Source: Mycolicibacterium malmesburyense
GTDB taxonomy: Bacteria > Actinomycetota > Actinomycetes > Mycobacteriales > Mycobacteriaceae
DNA length: 64,000 bases
Assembly: GCF_001050015.1 (NCBI RefSeq)
Contig: NZ_CVTB01000291.1
Coordinates: forward strand, 62,001-126,000
Direction: 5' to 3'
Below, one piece after another: positions 34,851-43,925 of the stretch. The position numbers were made by a program, and so were the translations under genes. Below the pieces are notes generated by a model that was not told the origin of the DNA, made no database searches, and saw only the letters and a program-made list of their open reading frames with translations. Within the stretch, counting starts at the first letter, position 1. Each line of letters begins with the position of its first letter.

Positions 34851-36024
34851 AGATCAGGTCCCGCTGAATCTCGCTGGTGCCGCCGCCGATGGTGTGCAGC
34901 AGCGAGAGCAGCAGGCCTTCCGAGAAGTGACCGTCCAGCACGGCCTCGGGGTCGTCGGGCATCAGCGCGCCCGCGGGGCCCAGGATCCGGGCGCCCAGTG
35001 CGCGAAGCTCGGCAGTCAGTTCCGAGTGGTACAGCTTGGACAGCGACGGCAGCGCCGGATCCAACGATCCCGCCGCCTGTAGGTGTGCGATCCGGTAGGA
35101 CAGGATCCGTCCCACCTCCACCCGCTCGACCGCCCGTGCCAGCGCCAGCCGGTTGGTCGGATCCGCCAGCGGGTCATGGTGTTTCCCGCGCTGCGCATGG
35201 CACCAGTCGACGAGCTCGTCGAGATAGCGCTGAGCCTGTGCGGCACGGGTCACGTTCGATCGTTCGGCGTTCAGCAGAGCCTTGGCGACCTTCCAGCCGT
35301 CACCCTCCGCGCCGACCAGGTTCGCCGCGGGCACCCGCACATCGTCGAAGAACTCTTCGGCGAATGTCGGGTAACCCGTCATCGATCTGATGGGCCGGCG
35401 GGTGATGCCCGGGCTGGAGAGGTCGACGAGGAAGAACGAGATCCCCGCCTGCCGTTTCTCGCCCACGGGCGAGGTCCTGGCGAGCACGAAGATCCAGTCG
35501 GCCAGCACGCCGTTGCTCGTCCACGTCTTCTGCCCGTTGAGCACGTAGTGATCGCCGTTGCGACGCGCGGTCATCCGCAACGCTGCCAAATCGGATCCGG
35601 CCTCGGGTTCGGAGTACCCCTGCGCCCACATCCGCTCCGAGCGCGCGATCAGCGGCAGGTGCTCGCGCTGTTGTTCGGGGGTGCCGAAGCGAAAAAGCAC
35701 CGGCGCCAGCATGTTCACCCCGTTCGTGTTGACCAGCGGCGCCCCCGCGTAGGCGAGTTCCTCCCTGATGACCACCTGTTCGACGACGCCGAGGCCGCCG
35801 CCTTCGTACTCCGCGGGCCAATGCGGAACGAACCAGCCCTGGGCGTGCAGCGTGCGACAGAACGCCACCGCCCGTTCGTGGCCTTCGCGGGGCAGGTAGT
35901 CGGGGTTGGCGGCGGTGCGGCGGAACTCGTCGGGCAAGTTGTCGGCCAGCCAGCTGCGGACCGACTCGCGCAACCGCTCGACGCGTTCCCCGCCGCCGAA
36001 CCGGACGATCGGCCTCAGCGGCAT
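34822..36024 (-). CDS. Acyl-CoA dehydrogenase (FadE)
   Basis: The 400-residue protein has the AQGYSEPEAGSDLAALRMTA middle-domain motif, YVLNGQKTWTSNGVLADWIF, and the C-terminal GGGTSEIQRDLISTTGLGLPR. The Glu of the classic YEGT catalytic motif is replaced by glycine (GGGT), as in many mycobacterial FadE proteins where the base lies elsewhere or in a partner subunit. It follows the crotonase at 36027 with 2 nt between stop and start (TGA-GC-ATG) and converges on the crotonase at 34089. Confidence 0.9.
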   Translation of the reverse strand: MPLRPIVRFGGGERVERLRESVRSWLADNLPDEFRRTAANPDYLPREGHERAVAFCRTLHAQGWFVPHWPAEYEGGGLGVVEQVVIREELAYAGAPLVNTNGVNMLAPVLFRFGTPEQQREHLPLIARSERMWAQGYSEPEAGSDLAALRMTARRNGDHYVLNGQKTWTSNGVLADWIFVLARTSPVGEKRQAGISFFLVDLSSPGITRRPIRSMTGYPTFAEEFFDDVRVPAANLVGAEGDGWKVAKALLNAERSNVTRAAQAQRYLDELVDWCHAQRGKHHDPLADPTNRLALARAVERVEVGRILSYRIAHLQAAGSLDPALPSLSKLYHSELTAELRALGARILGPAGALMPDDPEAVLDGHFSEGLLLSLLHTIGGGTSEIQRDLISTTGLGLPR

Positions 36025-36026
36025 GC

Positions 36027-36839
36027 TCAGACCCGGTCAGCGGGTTTGGCTGCCCTCTTCATCAGCTCCCTCATGTAATCCTGGAACTCCTTCGACCCGG
36101 TGACGACCGCCTGCAGGTCGTTGGTGGCCTGCTGGTGGGTGCGAAAGCCCATGGTCTCCCAGGCCCGCATGATGCCCGCCTTCGTGGCCTGCAGCGTGAT
36201 CAACGGCGCCTTGGCGATCCTGGTGGCCAGCTCCTCTACCGTGCTCTCCAATTCATCGGCCGGTACGACGCGGTTGACCAACCCGAACTCCAGGGCCTGC
36301 TCGGCCGAGATCTTCTGCGCGGTATAGAGGTACTCCGCGGCACGCTTGTAGTTCATGAACACCCAGGGCTCGAACATCGTCTCGGCCCCCGGCAGCCCGA
36401 ACCCGGGCACAAGCGGCATCTGGAACCAGGCGTCGTCGGAACAGACCGTGATCTCGGGCAGCAACGCCCAGGTGGTGCCGCCGCCGATCGCGTATCCGTG
36501 CACCTGAGAGATGACCGGTTTCGGAAACTCCCACAGCTTCAACACCGGCCACAGGAACAGTTGTGCAGCCGAACGCCACACCTTGCCCGAGGCGTCCAAT
36601 TCCGCCTTGAACTCCGGGTAACTGCCGTCGGGTACGTGACCCGAGCAGAAACCCTTTCCGTTGGCCTTGATGATGACGACCTTGATGTCATAGTCGTACT
36701 GCGCGTCGTCGAGCGCCTCGTTGACGCTGTGCACCATCTGGGAGGTCTGGGCGTTGGCACGTTCGGGATTGTTGAGAATGATCCGGGCGATCGGACCGTC
36801 CTTCTCATAGATGACATGGTCCAGGGTCCGCGTTTCCAA
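36027..36839 (-). CDS. Enoyl-CoA hydratase/isomerase (crotonase)
   Basis: The 270-residue protein has IILNNPERANAQTSQMVHS, the oxyanion block GFCSGHVPDGSYPEF (a GH instead of GGD, so unusual) and VHGYAIGGGTTWALLPEITV, and PLVPGFGLPGAETMFEPWVF instead of the usual second acid. Its KANGKGFCSGHV stretch resembles 2-ketocyclohexane hydrolase-like and other C-C or ring-cleaving crotonases, but this is not certain. First gene of a two-gene operon with FadE, divergent from the P450 at 36931 across site K. Confidence 0.85.
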   Translation of the reverse strand: METRTLDHVIYEKDGPIARIILNNPERANAQTSQMVHSVNEALDDAQYDYDIKVVIIKANGKGFCSGHVPDGSYPEFKAELDASGKVWRSAAQLFLWPVLKLWEFPKPVISQVHGYAIGGGTTWALLPEITVCSDDAWFQMPLVPGFGLPGAETMFEPWVFMNYKRAAEYLYTAQKISAEQALEFGLVNRVVPADELESTVEELATRIAKAPLITLQATKAGIMRAWETMGFRTHQQATNDLQAVVTGSKEFQDYMRELMKRAAKPADRV

Positions 36840-36868
36840 CCTGCCCGTCCCTCCTCGACTTCAGTGTT

Positions 36869-36891
36869 GTACAGAATTACGCGGAGTGTAC
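36869..36891. promoter_or_regulatory. Regulon site K, GTACA-N13-TGTAC
   Basis: GTACA 36869-36873 and TGTAC 36887-36891 are exact inverse repeats with spacer 13. It lies 29 nt before the crotonase at 36839 and 39 nt before the P450 at 36931, so it can serve both directions. Confidence 0.6.
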
Positions 36892-36930
36892 CATTGTTTA
36901 ACGCCTGACCACCCAGGAAAGGACCAGCCG

Positions 36931-38127
36931 ATGGTGACAGCGGAGTTGCGCTGGGATCCGTTCGACCGTGCCCTGCACAAGAATCCCTACGAGGTGTGGC
37001 GACGACTGCGCGATGAGGCGCCTGTCTACTACAACGAGCAGTATGACTTTTACGCGTTGAGCCGGTTCGACGACGTGCTGTCGGCCTCCCTCGACACCGA
37101 GACGTTCTCTTCCGAGCACGGCATCACGTTGGATGCGATCACGCCCGAACCGTGGCCACCCCCGAAGGCGATGATCATGATGGATCCGCCCGACCACACG
37201 GCCATGCGAAAAATGGTCAACCGCACATTCTTTCGGAGCAAGATCGCCGAGCTCGAGGACCGGGTGCGCACGTTGTGCCGCGGATATCTGGAGCCCCATG
37301 TCGGCAGCGGGGGATTCGACTACGTCCGTGACTTCTCCATGAAGCTACCGGTCATGGTGATCAGTTCGTTGCTGGGCTTCCCGGAAGAAGACCATGACAA
37401 TCTGCGTGAGTGGACGGATCTGCAGCTTCACCGAGAGGAGGGCACTGCGGAGCTCAGCGAGTTGGGCCAACAGGCCAACGAGAAGCTCTTCGGGTATTAC
37501 AAAGAACAAATTCAGAAGCGCCGGGTGAACAGCACCAGCGATATCGTCGGCAACCTGATGGACTCCGACCTGGTGCAGCCCGGCCGAGAAACTCGTCGTC
37601 TCGACGACGGCGAAGTACTGTTCTTCATCGCGCTCATCAACGTGGCGGGCAACGAGACCGTCGCGCGACTGCTCGGCTGGACGGCGTTGACGCTCGCGCG
37701 CTTTCCTGGCGAACGCGCGAAACTCGTCGAGAACCCCGGCCTCATCGGAGGCGCGGTCGAGGAACTACTGCGATATGAGGCACCGTCACCCGTGCAGGGC
37801 CGCTTCACGCTGCACGACACCACCTTTCACGACACCGTGATACCGGCCGACTCCAAGGTCGCGCTGTTGACGGGCTCGGCCGGGCGTGACGAACGCCAGT
37901 ACCCGAACCCCGACGTCTTCGACGTCAACCGCACCGGCATCCGGCACCTCAGTTTCGGCCACGGCGCGCACTTCTGCCTGGGCGCCGCGCTCGCCCGACT
38001 GGAGGCCAGGGTGGCCATCGAGGAGACCCTGGCCCGCTTCCCGACGTGGGAGGTGGACGAGGACGCCGTCGAATACGTCCACACCAATTCGGTGCGCGGT
38101 CCGGCGAGCGTGCCGATCCTGCTGTGA
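36931..38127 (+). CDS. Cytochrome P450
   Basis: The 398-residue P450 starts at ATG 36931 after GGAAAGGA. It has the I-helix INVAGNETVARLLGWTAL, the K-helix EELLRYEAP (ExxR) and the haem loop FGHGAHFCLGAALARLEA with the axial ligand Cys349. It binds and hydroxylates a hydrophobic substrate with electrons from a ferredoxin/reductase such as FprA. No ferredoxin gene is adjacent. It is coupled to a crotonase (GTGA overlap) and precedes a second P450. Confidence 0.95.
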   Translation: MVTAELRWDPFDRALHKNPYEVWRRLRDEAPVYYNEQYDFYALSRFDDVLSASLDTETFSSEHGITLDAITPEPWPPPKAMIMMDPPDHTAMRKMVNRTFFRSKIAELEDRVRTLCRGYLEPHVGSGGFDYVRDFSMKLPVMVISSLLGFPEEDHDNLREWTDLQLHREEGTAELSELGQQANEKLFGYYKEQIQKRRVNSTSDIVGNLMDSDLVQPGRETRRLDDGEVLFFIALINVAGNETVARLLGWTALTLARFPGERAKLVENPGLIGGAVEELLRYEAPSPVQGRFTLHDTTFHDTVIPADSKVALLTGSAGRDERQYPNPDVFDVNRTGIRHLSFGHGAHFCLGAALARLEARVAIEETLARFPTWEVDEDAVEYVHTNSVRGPASVPILL

Positions 38128-38924
38128 GCACCACCGGACTGACCGCGCGCACCGAGGACGGGGTGCGGTGGTTGGTACTGGACCGCGCGGACGTCGGCAA
38201 CTCCGTGACCCGGGCGATGCAGCGGGACCTCATCGACAACTTGGAGCGCGCATCGAGCGATCCCGGCATCCGTGCCCTCGTGTTGACCGGCGCGGGCATC
38301 AGGCACTTCTGCACCGGCCCCAACCTGCGCGACCCCGAGATGCGGCCGAGCCAGGACCGGGTCGCCGGTGACGCCGCGCGCAGGCTTCGCACCGGATCAC
38401 AGGCCGTGGTGTCGGCGATATTGGACTGTGAAAAGCCGGTCGTCTGCGCACTGAACGGCGTCGCCGCCGGTGTCGGCGCGAGCATGGTCCTGGCGTGCGA
38501 CCTGATCGTCGCCGCCGAAAGTGCGCGGCTGATCGAGCTGTTCGTGCGACGCGGCCTGGCGCCCGACGGCGGTGCCGCCTACCTACTCGCGCGGAAGGTG
38601 CCGTTCAACATCGCCAAGGAACTGCTGATGTTCGGCGAGGAGATCACCGCCCAGGAGGCGCATCGCATCGGGTTGGTGAACAAGGTCGTCGCCGACGATC
38701 AGCTCACCGCGGAAGTGACGGCGTGGGCCCAGCGCCTCGCGCGCGGAGCGACACGCGGGATCGCCGCCGCCAAGGCGATGCTCAACCAAGCCCTCGACGT
38801 GGACCGCGCCGCGGCATTCGATACCGAGGCACTTCTCGTCGAGCAGGTGGCAGCCACCGATGACGTCGCCGAGGGGATGGCGGCCTTCATGGAGAAACGC
38901 GACCCGACGTTCCGCGGACGGTAG
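38124..38924 (+). CDS. Enoyl-CoA hydratase/isomerase
   Basis: The GTG at 38124 overlaps the P450 stop (GTGA). The 266-residue crotonase has VLDRADVGNSVTRAMQRDLI, HFCTGPNLRDPEMRPSQDRV in place of the canonical CAGxD oxyanion motif, and ALNGVAAGVGASMVLACDLI. LFVRRGLAPDGGAAYLLARK suggests an isomerase/hydratase-like active site with aspartate. The divergence of the oxyanion block suggests an unusual substrate. It lies between two P450s in one operon. Confidence 0.85.
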   Translation: MSTTGLTARTEDGVRWLVLDRADVGNSVTRAMQRDLIDNLERASSDPGIRALVLTGAGIRHFCTGPNLRDPEMRPSQDRVAGDAARRLRTGSQAVVSAILDCEKPVVCALNGVAAGVGASMVLACDLIVAAESARLIELFVRRGLAPDGGAAYLLARKVPFNIAKELLMFGEEITAQEAHRIGLVNKVVADDQLTAEVTAWAQRLARGATRGIAAAKAMLNQALDVDRAAAFDTEALLVEQVAATDDVAEGMAAFMEKRDPTFRGR

Positions 38925-38972
38925 CGGCGCCCACGCCGCCGGCCGATGTAGCGACGACCAAGGAGGCCGAAG

Positions 38973-40259
38973 ATGGCGCGCAGCACTCCCGGGGTGATCG
39001 GGCCCTTCGCCAACGCAGTCCGGATGAATGTCGTTGCCGCCGTGCAGAACCGCGCGCGTGGTTATCGGGGGTGGACGGGCGCGGTCAACACCGATTTCGA
39101 TCCGATGGATCCTGCGACGGCGTCTGCGCCGTTTGAGGCCTACCGGACTCTCCATCGCAGCGGTCGGGTGCACTACAACCCCCGGCGGTCCAATTTCATT
39201 TTGAGCCGACTCTCCGATGTCAGGACCGCTCTGCGCGATACCGAGTACGTGACGAGCGCCGAAGGCGTCACCCGGCTCAAATTCTCGGCGCCGCTCGCTG
39301 TACTGACCGACGGCGACGAGCATGCCCGGCTGCGCAAGCAGGTCCAGCCGGGCTTCAGTAAGGGCGCGATGGATAGCTGGAAGGGGATGACGGAGAAGCT
39401 GGCGACCGAACTCGTCACCGAGGTCATCGACTACCCCGGCTGTGATGTGGTGCAGCGACTGGCAATTCCGATGCCCATCCGGATGATCGCGCAGATCCTC
39501 GGCATACCGGAGTGCGACGCCGACGACTTTCGGCGCTGGTCGGAAGCCGGTGTCGGCATCATGGACTTCTCGCCCACGCCGCGCGGTGTCGTCGGCGCGG
39601 TGAAGTCGATGGCGGCGATGGCCACCTTGCGTCGCTACTTCCTGAACCAGTTTGCCCACGGTGGTTTGAAAGGCTCCGGCACCGTGCTGGGCCGCCTGCT
39701 CGAACACAACAGCGACGGCAGCCTCACTGATGAGCAGCTGTTCCTCATCGCGATCCACCTGCTGATCGCGGGCAACGAAACAACAACAAATCTGCTGGGC
39801 GGCATGTTCGACACCTTGGCGCACAACCCCGACCAGTACGACATGATCCGAGCCGACCCCGACCTCATCCCCATGGCGGTCGAGGAGCAGTTGCGCGTGA
39901 CGACACCGATCCAGAACCTCTACCGGTACACCCGTGCCGACTACGAGATCGCCGGCGTCACGATACCCCGCGGATCTCGAATCCTTCTGTTGTTCGGCGC
40001 GGCCAACCGCGACCCCATCGCGTTTGAGGACCCCGATCAGTACCGTGCGGACCGAAATCCCCGGACGCACATCGCCTTCGGCTACGGTGCGCACATGTGC
40101 GTGGGTGCTCCGCTGGCGAGGATGGAGGCTCAAGCGGTTCTACGTGAACTCGTTTCCCGGGTGTCGCGGATCGACGCGGTTGGCGACACGACGTGGTCGC
40201 GGCACAGCTCGTTGCGTGGGCCCACGCGGCTTGCGGTCCGGCTCACCCCGGTGCGGTGA
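38973..40259 (+). CDS. Cytochrome P450
   Basis: The 428-residue P450 starts at ATG 38973 with AAGGAGG 7 nt upstream. It has IAIHLLIAGNETTTNLLGGM as I-helix, VEEQLRVTTPIQNLYRYTRA (ExxR) and FGYGAHMCVGAPLARMEA with the haem ligand Cys376. It has an extra N-terminal stretch of about 40 residues. Third gene of the P450-crotonase-P450 operon driven from site K. Confidence 0.95.
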   Translation: MARSTPGVIGPFANAVRMNVVAAVQNRARGYRGWTGAVNTDFDPMDPATASAPFEAYRTLHRSGRVHYNPRRSNFILSRLSDVRTALRDTEYVTSAEGVTRLKFSAPLAVLTDGDEHARLRKQVQPGFSKGAMDSWKGMTEKLATELVTEVIDYPGCDVVQRLAIPMPIRMIAQILGIPECDADDFRRWSEAGVGIMDFSPTPRGVVGAVKSMAAMATLRRYFLNQFAHGGLKGSGTVLGRLLEHNSDGSLTDEQLFLIAIHLLIAGNETTTNLLGGMFDTLAHNPDQYDMIRADPDLIPMAVEEQLRVTTPIQNLYRYTRADYEIAGVTIPRGSRILLLFGAANRDPIAFEDPDQYRADRNPRTHIAFGYGAHMCVGAPLARMEAQAVLRELVSRVSRIDAVGDTTWSRHSSLRGPTRLAVRLTPVR

Positions 40260-40261
40260 GC

Positions 40262-40351
40262 TCAGCGCAGCCTGGCACGTAATGCGTTGAGCGTCAGATA
40301 GATCGGGTATGCGATTGGCAATGCGATATTCGCCGTGCGGGTTCTGGTCAT
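40262..40351 (-). CDS. Possible 29-residue peptide downstream of the phosphotransferase
   Basis: Starting 9 nt after the phosphotransferase stop on the same strand, ATG 40351 opens a short frame reading MTRTRTANIALPIAYPIY then LTLNALRARLR and a stop. It is basic at both ends with a hydrophobic middle. It could be a small membrane peptide, the C-terminal scrap of a lost gene, or chance. No strong ribosome site is visible. Confidence 0.25.
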   Translation of the reverse strand: MTRTRTANIALPIAYPIYLTLNALRARLR

Positions 40352-40360
40352 GCTGACCGC

Positions 40361-41713
40361 TTAGCCGAGCAGCTCGGTCAGTGGTGTCACGTGCCCGATC
40401 CGACCGCCGGTCAGGAGCGGTTCCATGAGCAGGAGTTGGCGCATCACCCGACGGTGGAGCAGCGCAATCAATGCGGGGTCGTGATGCGGCGCCGCGGTCA
40501 GGACGAACTTCTCGAGGGTCTCGTCGCCCTCCGCGCGGTCGGCGGGTCGACTCCCGAGCAGATCCTGGATGTCATCGAGGTCGGCGGCGTCGATGGCGTG
40601 CGCGTACTCGCTCACGCGGTGACAAAATTGCGCAACCTTCGCCACGGCGGACCGCTGGTACTCGGCGATACCGGCTGGCACTGGAAGTGACTCCACCATG
40701 GATGCCAGGCCGGCGATCGCGCCGGGGTAGGCCGTGGGCATCGGGTCGGGTAACGACACAGCCGATAGCTGGACGTCGGCCTGGCGGGCAATCGATTCGA
40801 TCGCGTGCAGCGATAGGAGATGGAACCACTCGATGTACTGGACGATGTCGGTCAGCGGTAAGTCCAGATGCAGAACGATCGCGACACCGAGCGGCGTGCA
40901 GAGCGCGAACTTGGCGGTGTGAAACTCGATCGCGGTCCGATCCAGCGGCGTTCCCGAGACCGCCTCATAGCGCCGCAGTACCCGGCCGAGGTCGCCCATC
41001 GGCTCCGTGACGTTGCGCAATCGCAGGCCCGCCAGATCGTGGGAGACGTCGCCGATGTGGGCGAGTTCGACGTCGATCAGGCCGGTGATCCGGCCATCGG
41101 CGTACATGTACTGCCCGGTGTCACCAAGAACGAACGACGGGGTCGACCGGTGAGCCGGGGCGTTGCGTCGCAGCCATCCGATCGCGAACTCCAGTAACGG
41201 TTCCGGGCGCCGCTTGAAGTCCCGATAGCGGGTCACGAACGTCTCGAAATAATCGAGGGCGAGCGCACGTGGACCGTCGGGGATGCGCACGCCCGCAGCG
41301 GCGAACGCCGCCGGGTCGATGGAGTGGGCGCCCACAAGTGCATCGACATAGGAGTCCATGACCGCGTCGACGCCGTGAGCATCGTCGGTGAGGCATGGAT
41401 TCGGCGCTCCCGGCAACAGGTCCATCACGATCGCCGATGCCAGAGAACCACACTCGGTGATCTCCCCGTGTATGTGGGGGACGGGGATCCGATGCGCCTC
41501 CAGCACCCGGAGGATCTCTGCCTCCGCGGCGACGGTGGCAAAGCCGAACCCCTCGCGATCTCCCCGGACGTAGAGGTCGACCTCCCGACCGCCGCGGTCT
41601 GCGGTGACGAACCATGCGGGCCGCCAACGGTGGTGGCGTTCGATGGTGCGCACCGGCCCGATATTCGCTGAGATCCAGTCCTCGACGACGGAGTCCACGC
41701 CGTGTTCAGTCAC
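40361..41713 (-). CDS. Aminoglycoside-phosphotransferase-fold protein with altered catalytic loop
   Basis: The 450-residue protein starts with GTG at 41713; the long frame upstream only shadows the divergent SDR. It has the kinase-like N-lobe (ILRVLEAHRIPVPHIHGEI), IVMDLLPGAPNPC hinge and FVLGDTGQYMYADGRITGLI with the second metal site LIDVELAHIGDVSHDLAGLR. The normal catalytic HxDxxxxN is LGDTGQYM: the Asp remains, the His and Asn are gone. In steroid clusters such proteins occur near acyl-CoA dehydrogenases; the substrate is unknown. Site L abuts its start codon. Confidence 0.8.
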   Translation of the reverse strand: MTEHGVDSVVEDWISANIGPVRTIERHHRWRPAWFVTADRGGREVDLYVRGDREGFGFATVAAEAEILRVLEAHRIPVPHIHGEITECGSLASAIVMDLLPGAPNPCLTDDAHGVDAVMDSYVDALVGAHSIDPAAFAAAGVRIPDGPRALALDYFETFVTRYRDFKRRPEPLLEFAIGWLRRNAPAHRSTPSFVLGDTGQYMYADGRITGLIDVELAHIGDVSHDLAGLRLRNVTEPMGDLGRVLRRYEAVSGTPLDRTAIEFHTAKFALCTPLGVAIVLHLDLPLTDIVQYIEWFHLLSLHAIESIARQADVQLSAVSLPDPMPTAYPGAIAGLASMVESLPVPAGIAEYQRSAVAKVAQFCHRVSEYAHAIDAADLDDIQDLLGSRPADRAEGDETLEKFVLTAAPHHDPALIALLHRRVMRQLLLMEPLLTGGRIGHVTPLTELLG

Positions 41714-41714
41714 T

Positions 41715-41737
41715 GGACAATAGTACAGATAGTGTGC
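41715..41737. promoter_or_regulatory. Regulon site L, GGACA-N13-TGTGC
   Basis: GGACA 41715-41719 and TGTGC 41733-41737, spacer 13. It lies 1 nt before the phosphotransferase GTG and 57 nt before the SDR at 41795. On the minus strand TACTAT stands 6 nt before GTG, so the message is probably leaderless. Confidence 0.5.
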
Positions 41738-41794
41738 TCTCGTAATCTCTGAAAGACTCCGCCGCTGAACGGCTGCGACCACACTGGAGGCATC

Positions 41795-42616
41795 ATGAGC
41801 CTGTTCGACGCCTTCTCCTATCGAGACAAGCGTGTCGTCGTCGTCGGTGGCGCCACCGGGATGGGCAATGCCACAGCTCGGCTCGCTCAGGACGCGGGCG
41901 CCGACGTCGTCGTCATGGACTACGCCGACTGCGACCTGCCCGGCGTCACCGCGATCCGAGTGAATCTGGCGGACCGGAACAGCATCGACACTGCGGTGGC
42001 CGAATGCGGGGGCACCGTCAACGCCCTCTTCGCGTGCGCGGGCGTGGCGGACGGTCCCGGCATCGAGCGCATCAACTTCATCGGTCACCGCCACCTCATC
42101 GAGCGGCTGCGCGCCGAGGACATGCTCCCCCGGGGCAGTGCGATCGGGTTCATCTCGTCGGCGGCCGGGCTCGCCTGGCGGTCGAACCTGCCGCAGCTCA
42201 CCGAATTCCTCGCCATCGTGGACTTCGACACCGCTGCCGCGTGGGCGCTCGACAACGGTTGTGCGCACTACATGTTCACCAAACAGGCGGTATGCGCTTA
42301 CGTGGCGCGCGAGGCCATGGATCTCATCTCCGACGGCATCCGCATCAACGCCATCTGCCCCGGTCCCACCGACACGCCACTGGCGCGGGCCAATGCGGAA
42401 CTCTGGCTCGACTTCGGTGCCGACTACCGCGCGAAGGTCGGCGTGGCCGCCGCTACGGCGATGGAACAGGCTTACCCGCTGCTGTTCCTGTGCAGTGATG
42501 CGGCGCGCGTCGTCAACGGCATCACAATGGTGACCGACTCGGGATATCTCAGCGCCGGCATCACCGAGGTGTTCCCCGCAGGCACGCCGATGGCGAAGAT
42601 GCTGTTGGACGGGTAG
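41795..42616 (+). CDS. Short-chain dehydrogenase/reductase
   Basis: The 273-residue SDR has VVVGGATGMGNATARLA as nucleotide loop, an AspVal acceptor region (VVVMDYADCD), YMFTK as catalytic pair and INAICPGPTDTPLARAN. It lacks NNAG (FACAGVADG instead). This type is often annotated as hydroxysteroid/coniferyl-alcohol dehydrogenase-like. First gene of the SDR-SDR-NTF2-SMP30 operon, divergent from the phosphotransferase. Confidence 0.87.
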   Translation: MSLFDAFSYRDKRVVVVGGATGMGNATARLAQDAGADVVVMDYADCDLPGVTAIRVNLADRNSIDTAVAECGGTVNALFACAGVADGPGIERINFIGHRHLIERLRAEDMLPRGSAIGFISSAAGLAWRSNLPQLTEFLAIVDFDTAAAWALDNGCAHYMFTKQAVCAYVAREAMDLISDGIRINAICPGPTDTPLARANAELWLDFGADYRAKVGVAAATAMEQAYPLLFLCSDAARVVNGITMVTDSGYLSAGITEVFPAGTPMAKMLLDG

Positions 42617-42621
42617 TGGCC

Positions 42622-43398
42622 ATGAGTGCGGACCTCGCGAACAGCGTCGCCGTCGTCACCGGCGCGAGCGGTGGAATCGGCCGTGTGATCGCGCGGCGGT
42701 ACGCGCGCAGCGGCGCCACGGTCGCGTTGGTCGCGCGGCGGCCGGACCAACTGGCGGTGACCGCGGATGTGATCGCCGAGGACGGTGGCCATGCCTCGGT
42801 GCACATCGCCGACATCCGGGACGAGACTCAGTGCGGGGACGTCGTTTCCGCGATCATGTCCCGCTGGGGACGCCTCGATGTCCTGGTCAACAACGCCGCG
42901 ATACCGGGCACCGATCAGCCGGTCACGGAGGCCACCGTCGACAACTGGAACGAGGTGCTCGCAACGAATCTGGTCGCCCCGATGGTGTTGTCGCGAGAGG
43001 CATTGCGGCAGGCAATGATTCCGGCCGGCAGTGGCAATATCCAGTTTTTGTCCTCGGCCGCGGCGCGTACGGTTCAACCGCATAAGGCCCACTACGCCGC
43101 GGCCAAGCTGGCATTGAGCGCACTGGGGCAGACGCTGGCACTGGAAGTGGGGACCGCGGGGATCCGGGTCAACACCCTGGTGGTCGGCACGGTAGAGGGT
43201 CAGTTGGTCGACAACTACCTGGCCCGGCGGGCGGCCGCCGATGGGGTGAGTCCGGACGAGGTGCGACGCAAACTGGTCGCGTCGACCAAAATGGGCCGAC
43301 TGATCCGCCCGGACGAGGTCGCGGACGTCTCCATCTGGCTGGCCTCCGACGCCGCGTCGGCGATCACCGGCCAGGACATCAACGTGACAGGAGGCTGA
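42622..43398 (+). CDS. Short-chain dehydrogenase/reductase
   Basis: I prefer ATG 42622, with GGACGGG 9 nt upstream; GTG 42616, overlapping the previous TAG, is possible. The 258-residue SDR has VVTGASGGIGRVIARRY, LVNNAAIPGTD, a serine block (FLSSAAA) and YAAAK, and ends ITGQDINVTGG. A classical FabG-like SDR. Its TGA shares a base with the next ATG. Confidence 0.88.
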   Translation: MSADLANSVAVVTGASGGIGRVIARRYARSGATVALVARRPDQLAVTADVIAEDGGHASVHIADIRDETQCGDVVSAIMSRWGRLDVLVNNAAIPGTDQPVTEATVDNWNEVLATNLVAPMVLSREALRQAMIPAGSGNIQFLSSAAARTVQPHKAHYAAAKLALSALGQTLALEVGTAGIRVNTLVVGTVEGQLVDNYLARRAAADGVSPDEVRRKLVASTKMGRLIRPDEVADVSIWLASDAASAITGQDINVTGG

Positions 43399-43925
43399 TG
43401 CGGATGGCTCACCGCGACCAGGTCGCAATGTTGGTGGCACGCGACGAAATTCGCCAGCTCGCATACCGGTACGCGGCCGCGCTCGAGTCACGAGACGTCG
43501 ACGCGATGGTCGACCTGTACTCACCGGATGCCCGCTTCGGCGAATACGGCGACGGTCGAGACGGATTGCGGCGGCTGATGACACACAGCCTCGACGGATG
43601 CCTATTCGTGGTGATCTTGGTGGCCAACCATTTGATCGACTTCGATGACGACGCACAGGCCCACGGCCAGGTGTGGGCACACTGTTTCGCCCAGACCGAG
43701 GCCGACGGCTTCGTCGAGCAGCTCATCAAATACGAGGATCGCTACGAACTGCGCGACGGCCGGTGGCTGTTCTCGCACCGCAGGCACCGCCTGTGGTACG
43801 GCATCGGGCACGCCCAGTCGCCGCTGCGCCAACCGGCAGCCAACTGGCCCGCCGGCCAAATCGGAGTCGGCGATATCCCGTTGTCCGACAGTGTGTTCCG
43901 CAGCTGGTGGGCGGGTCGATCGTGA
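43398..43925 (+). CDS. NTF2/SnoaL-like protein
   Basis: The 175-residue protein reads MRMAHRDQVAMLVARDEIRQ followed by LAYRYAAALESRDVDAMVDL, the same N-terminal motif as the NTF2-like protein at 20170, and then a second half with VWAHCFAQTEADGFVEQLIK and YELRDGRWLFSHRRHRLWYG. ATG 43398 overlaps the SDR stop. A small cone-fold enzyme or binding protein in the SDR-SDR-SMP30 operon; possibly a dehydratase or isomerase. Confidence 0.8.
   Translation: MRMAHRDQVAMLVARDEIRQLAYRYAAALESRDVDAMVDLYSPDARFGEYGDGRDGLRRLMTHSLDGCLFVVILVANHLIDFDDDAQAHGQVWAHCFAQTEADGFVEQLIKYEDRYELRDGRWLFSHRRHRLWYGIGHAQSPLRQPAANWPAGQIGVGDIPLSDSVFRSWWAGRS

Noticed and set aside
38583..40133. 516-codon open frame antisense to the P450 at 38973
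   Set aside because: It is a shadow of the P450 and crotonase genes; the plus strand has clear P450 motifs and a ribosome site.
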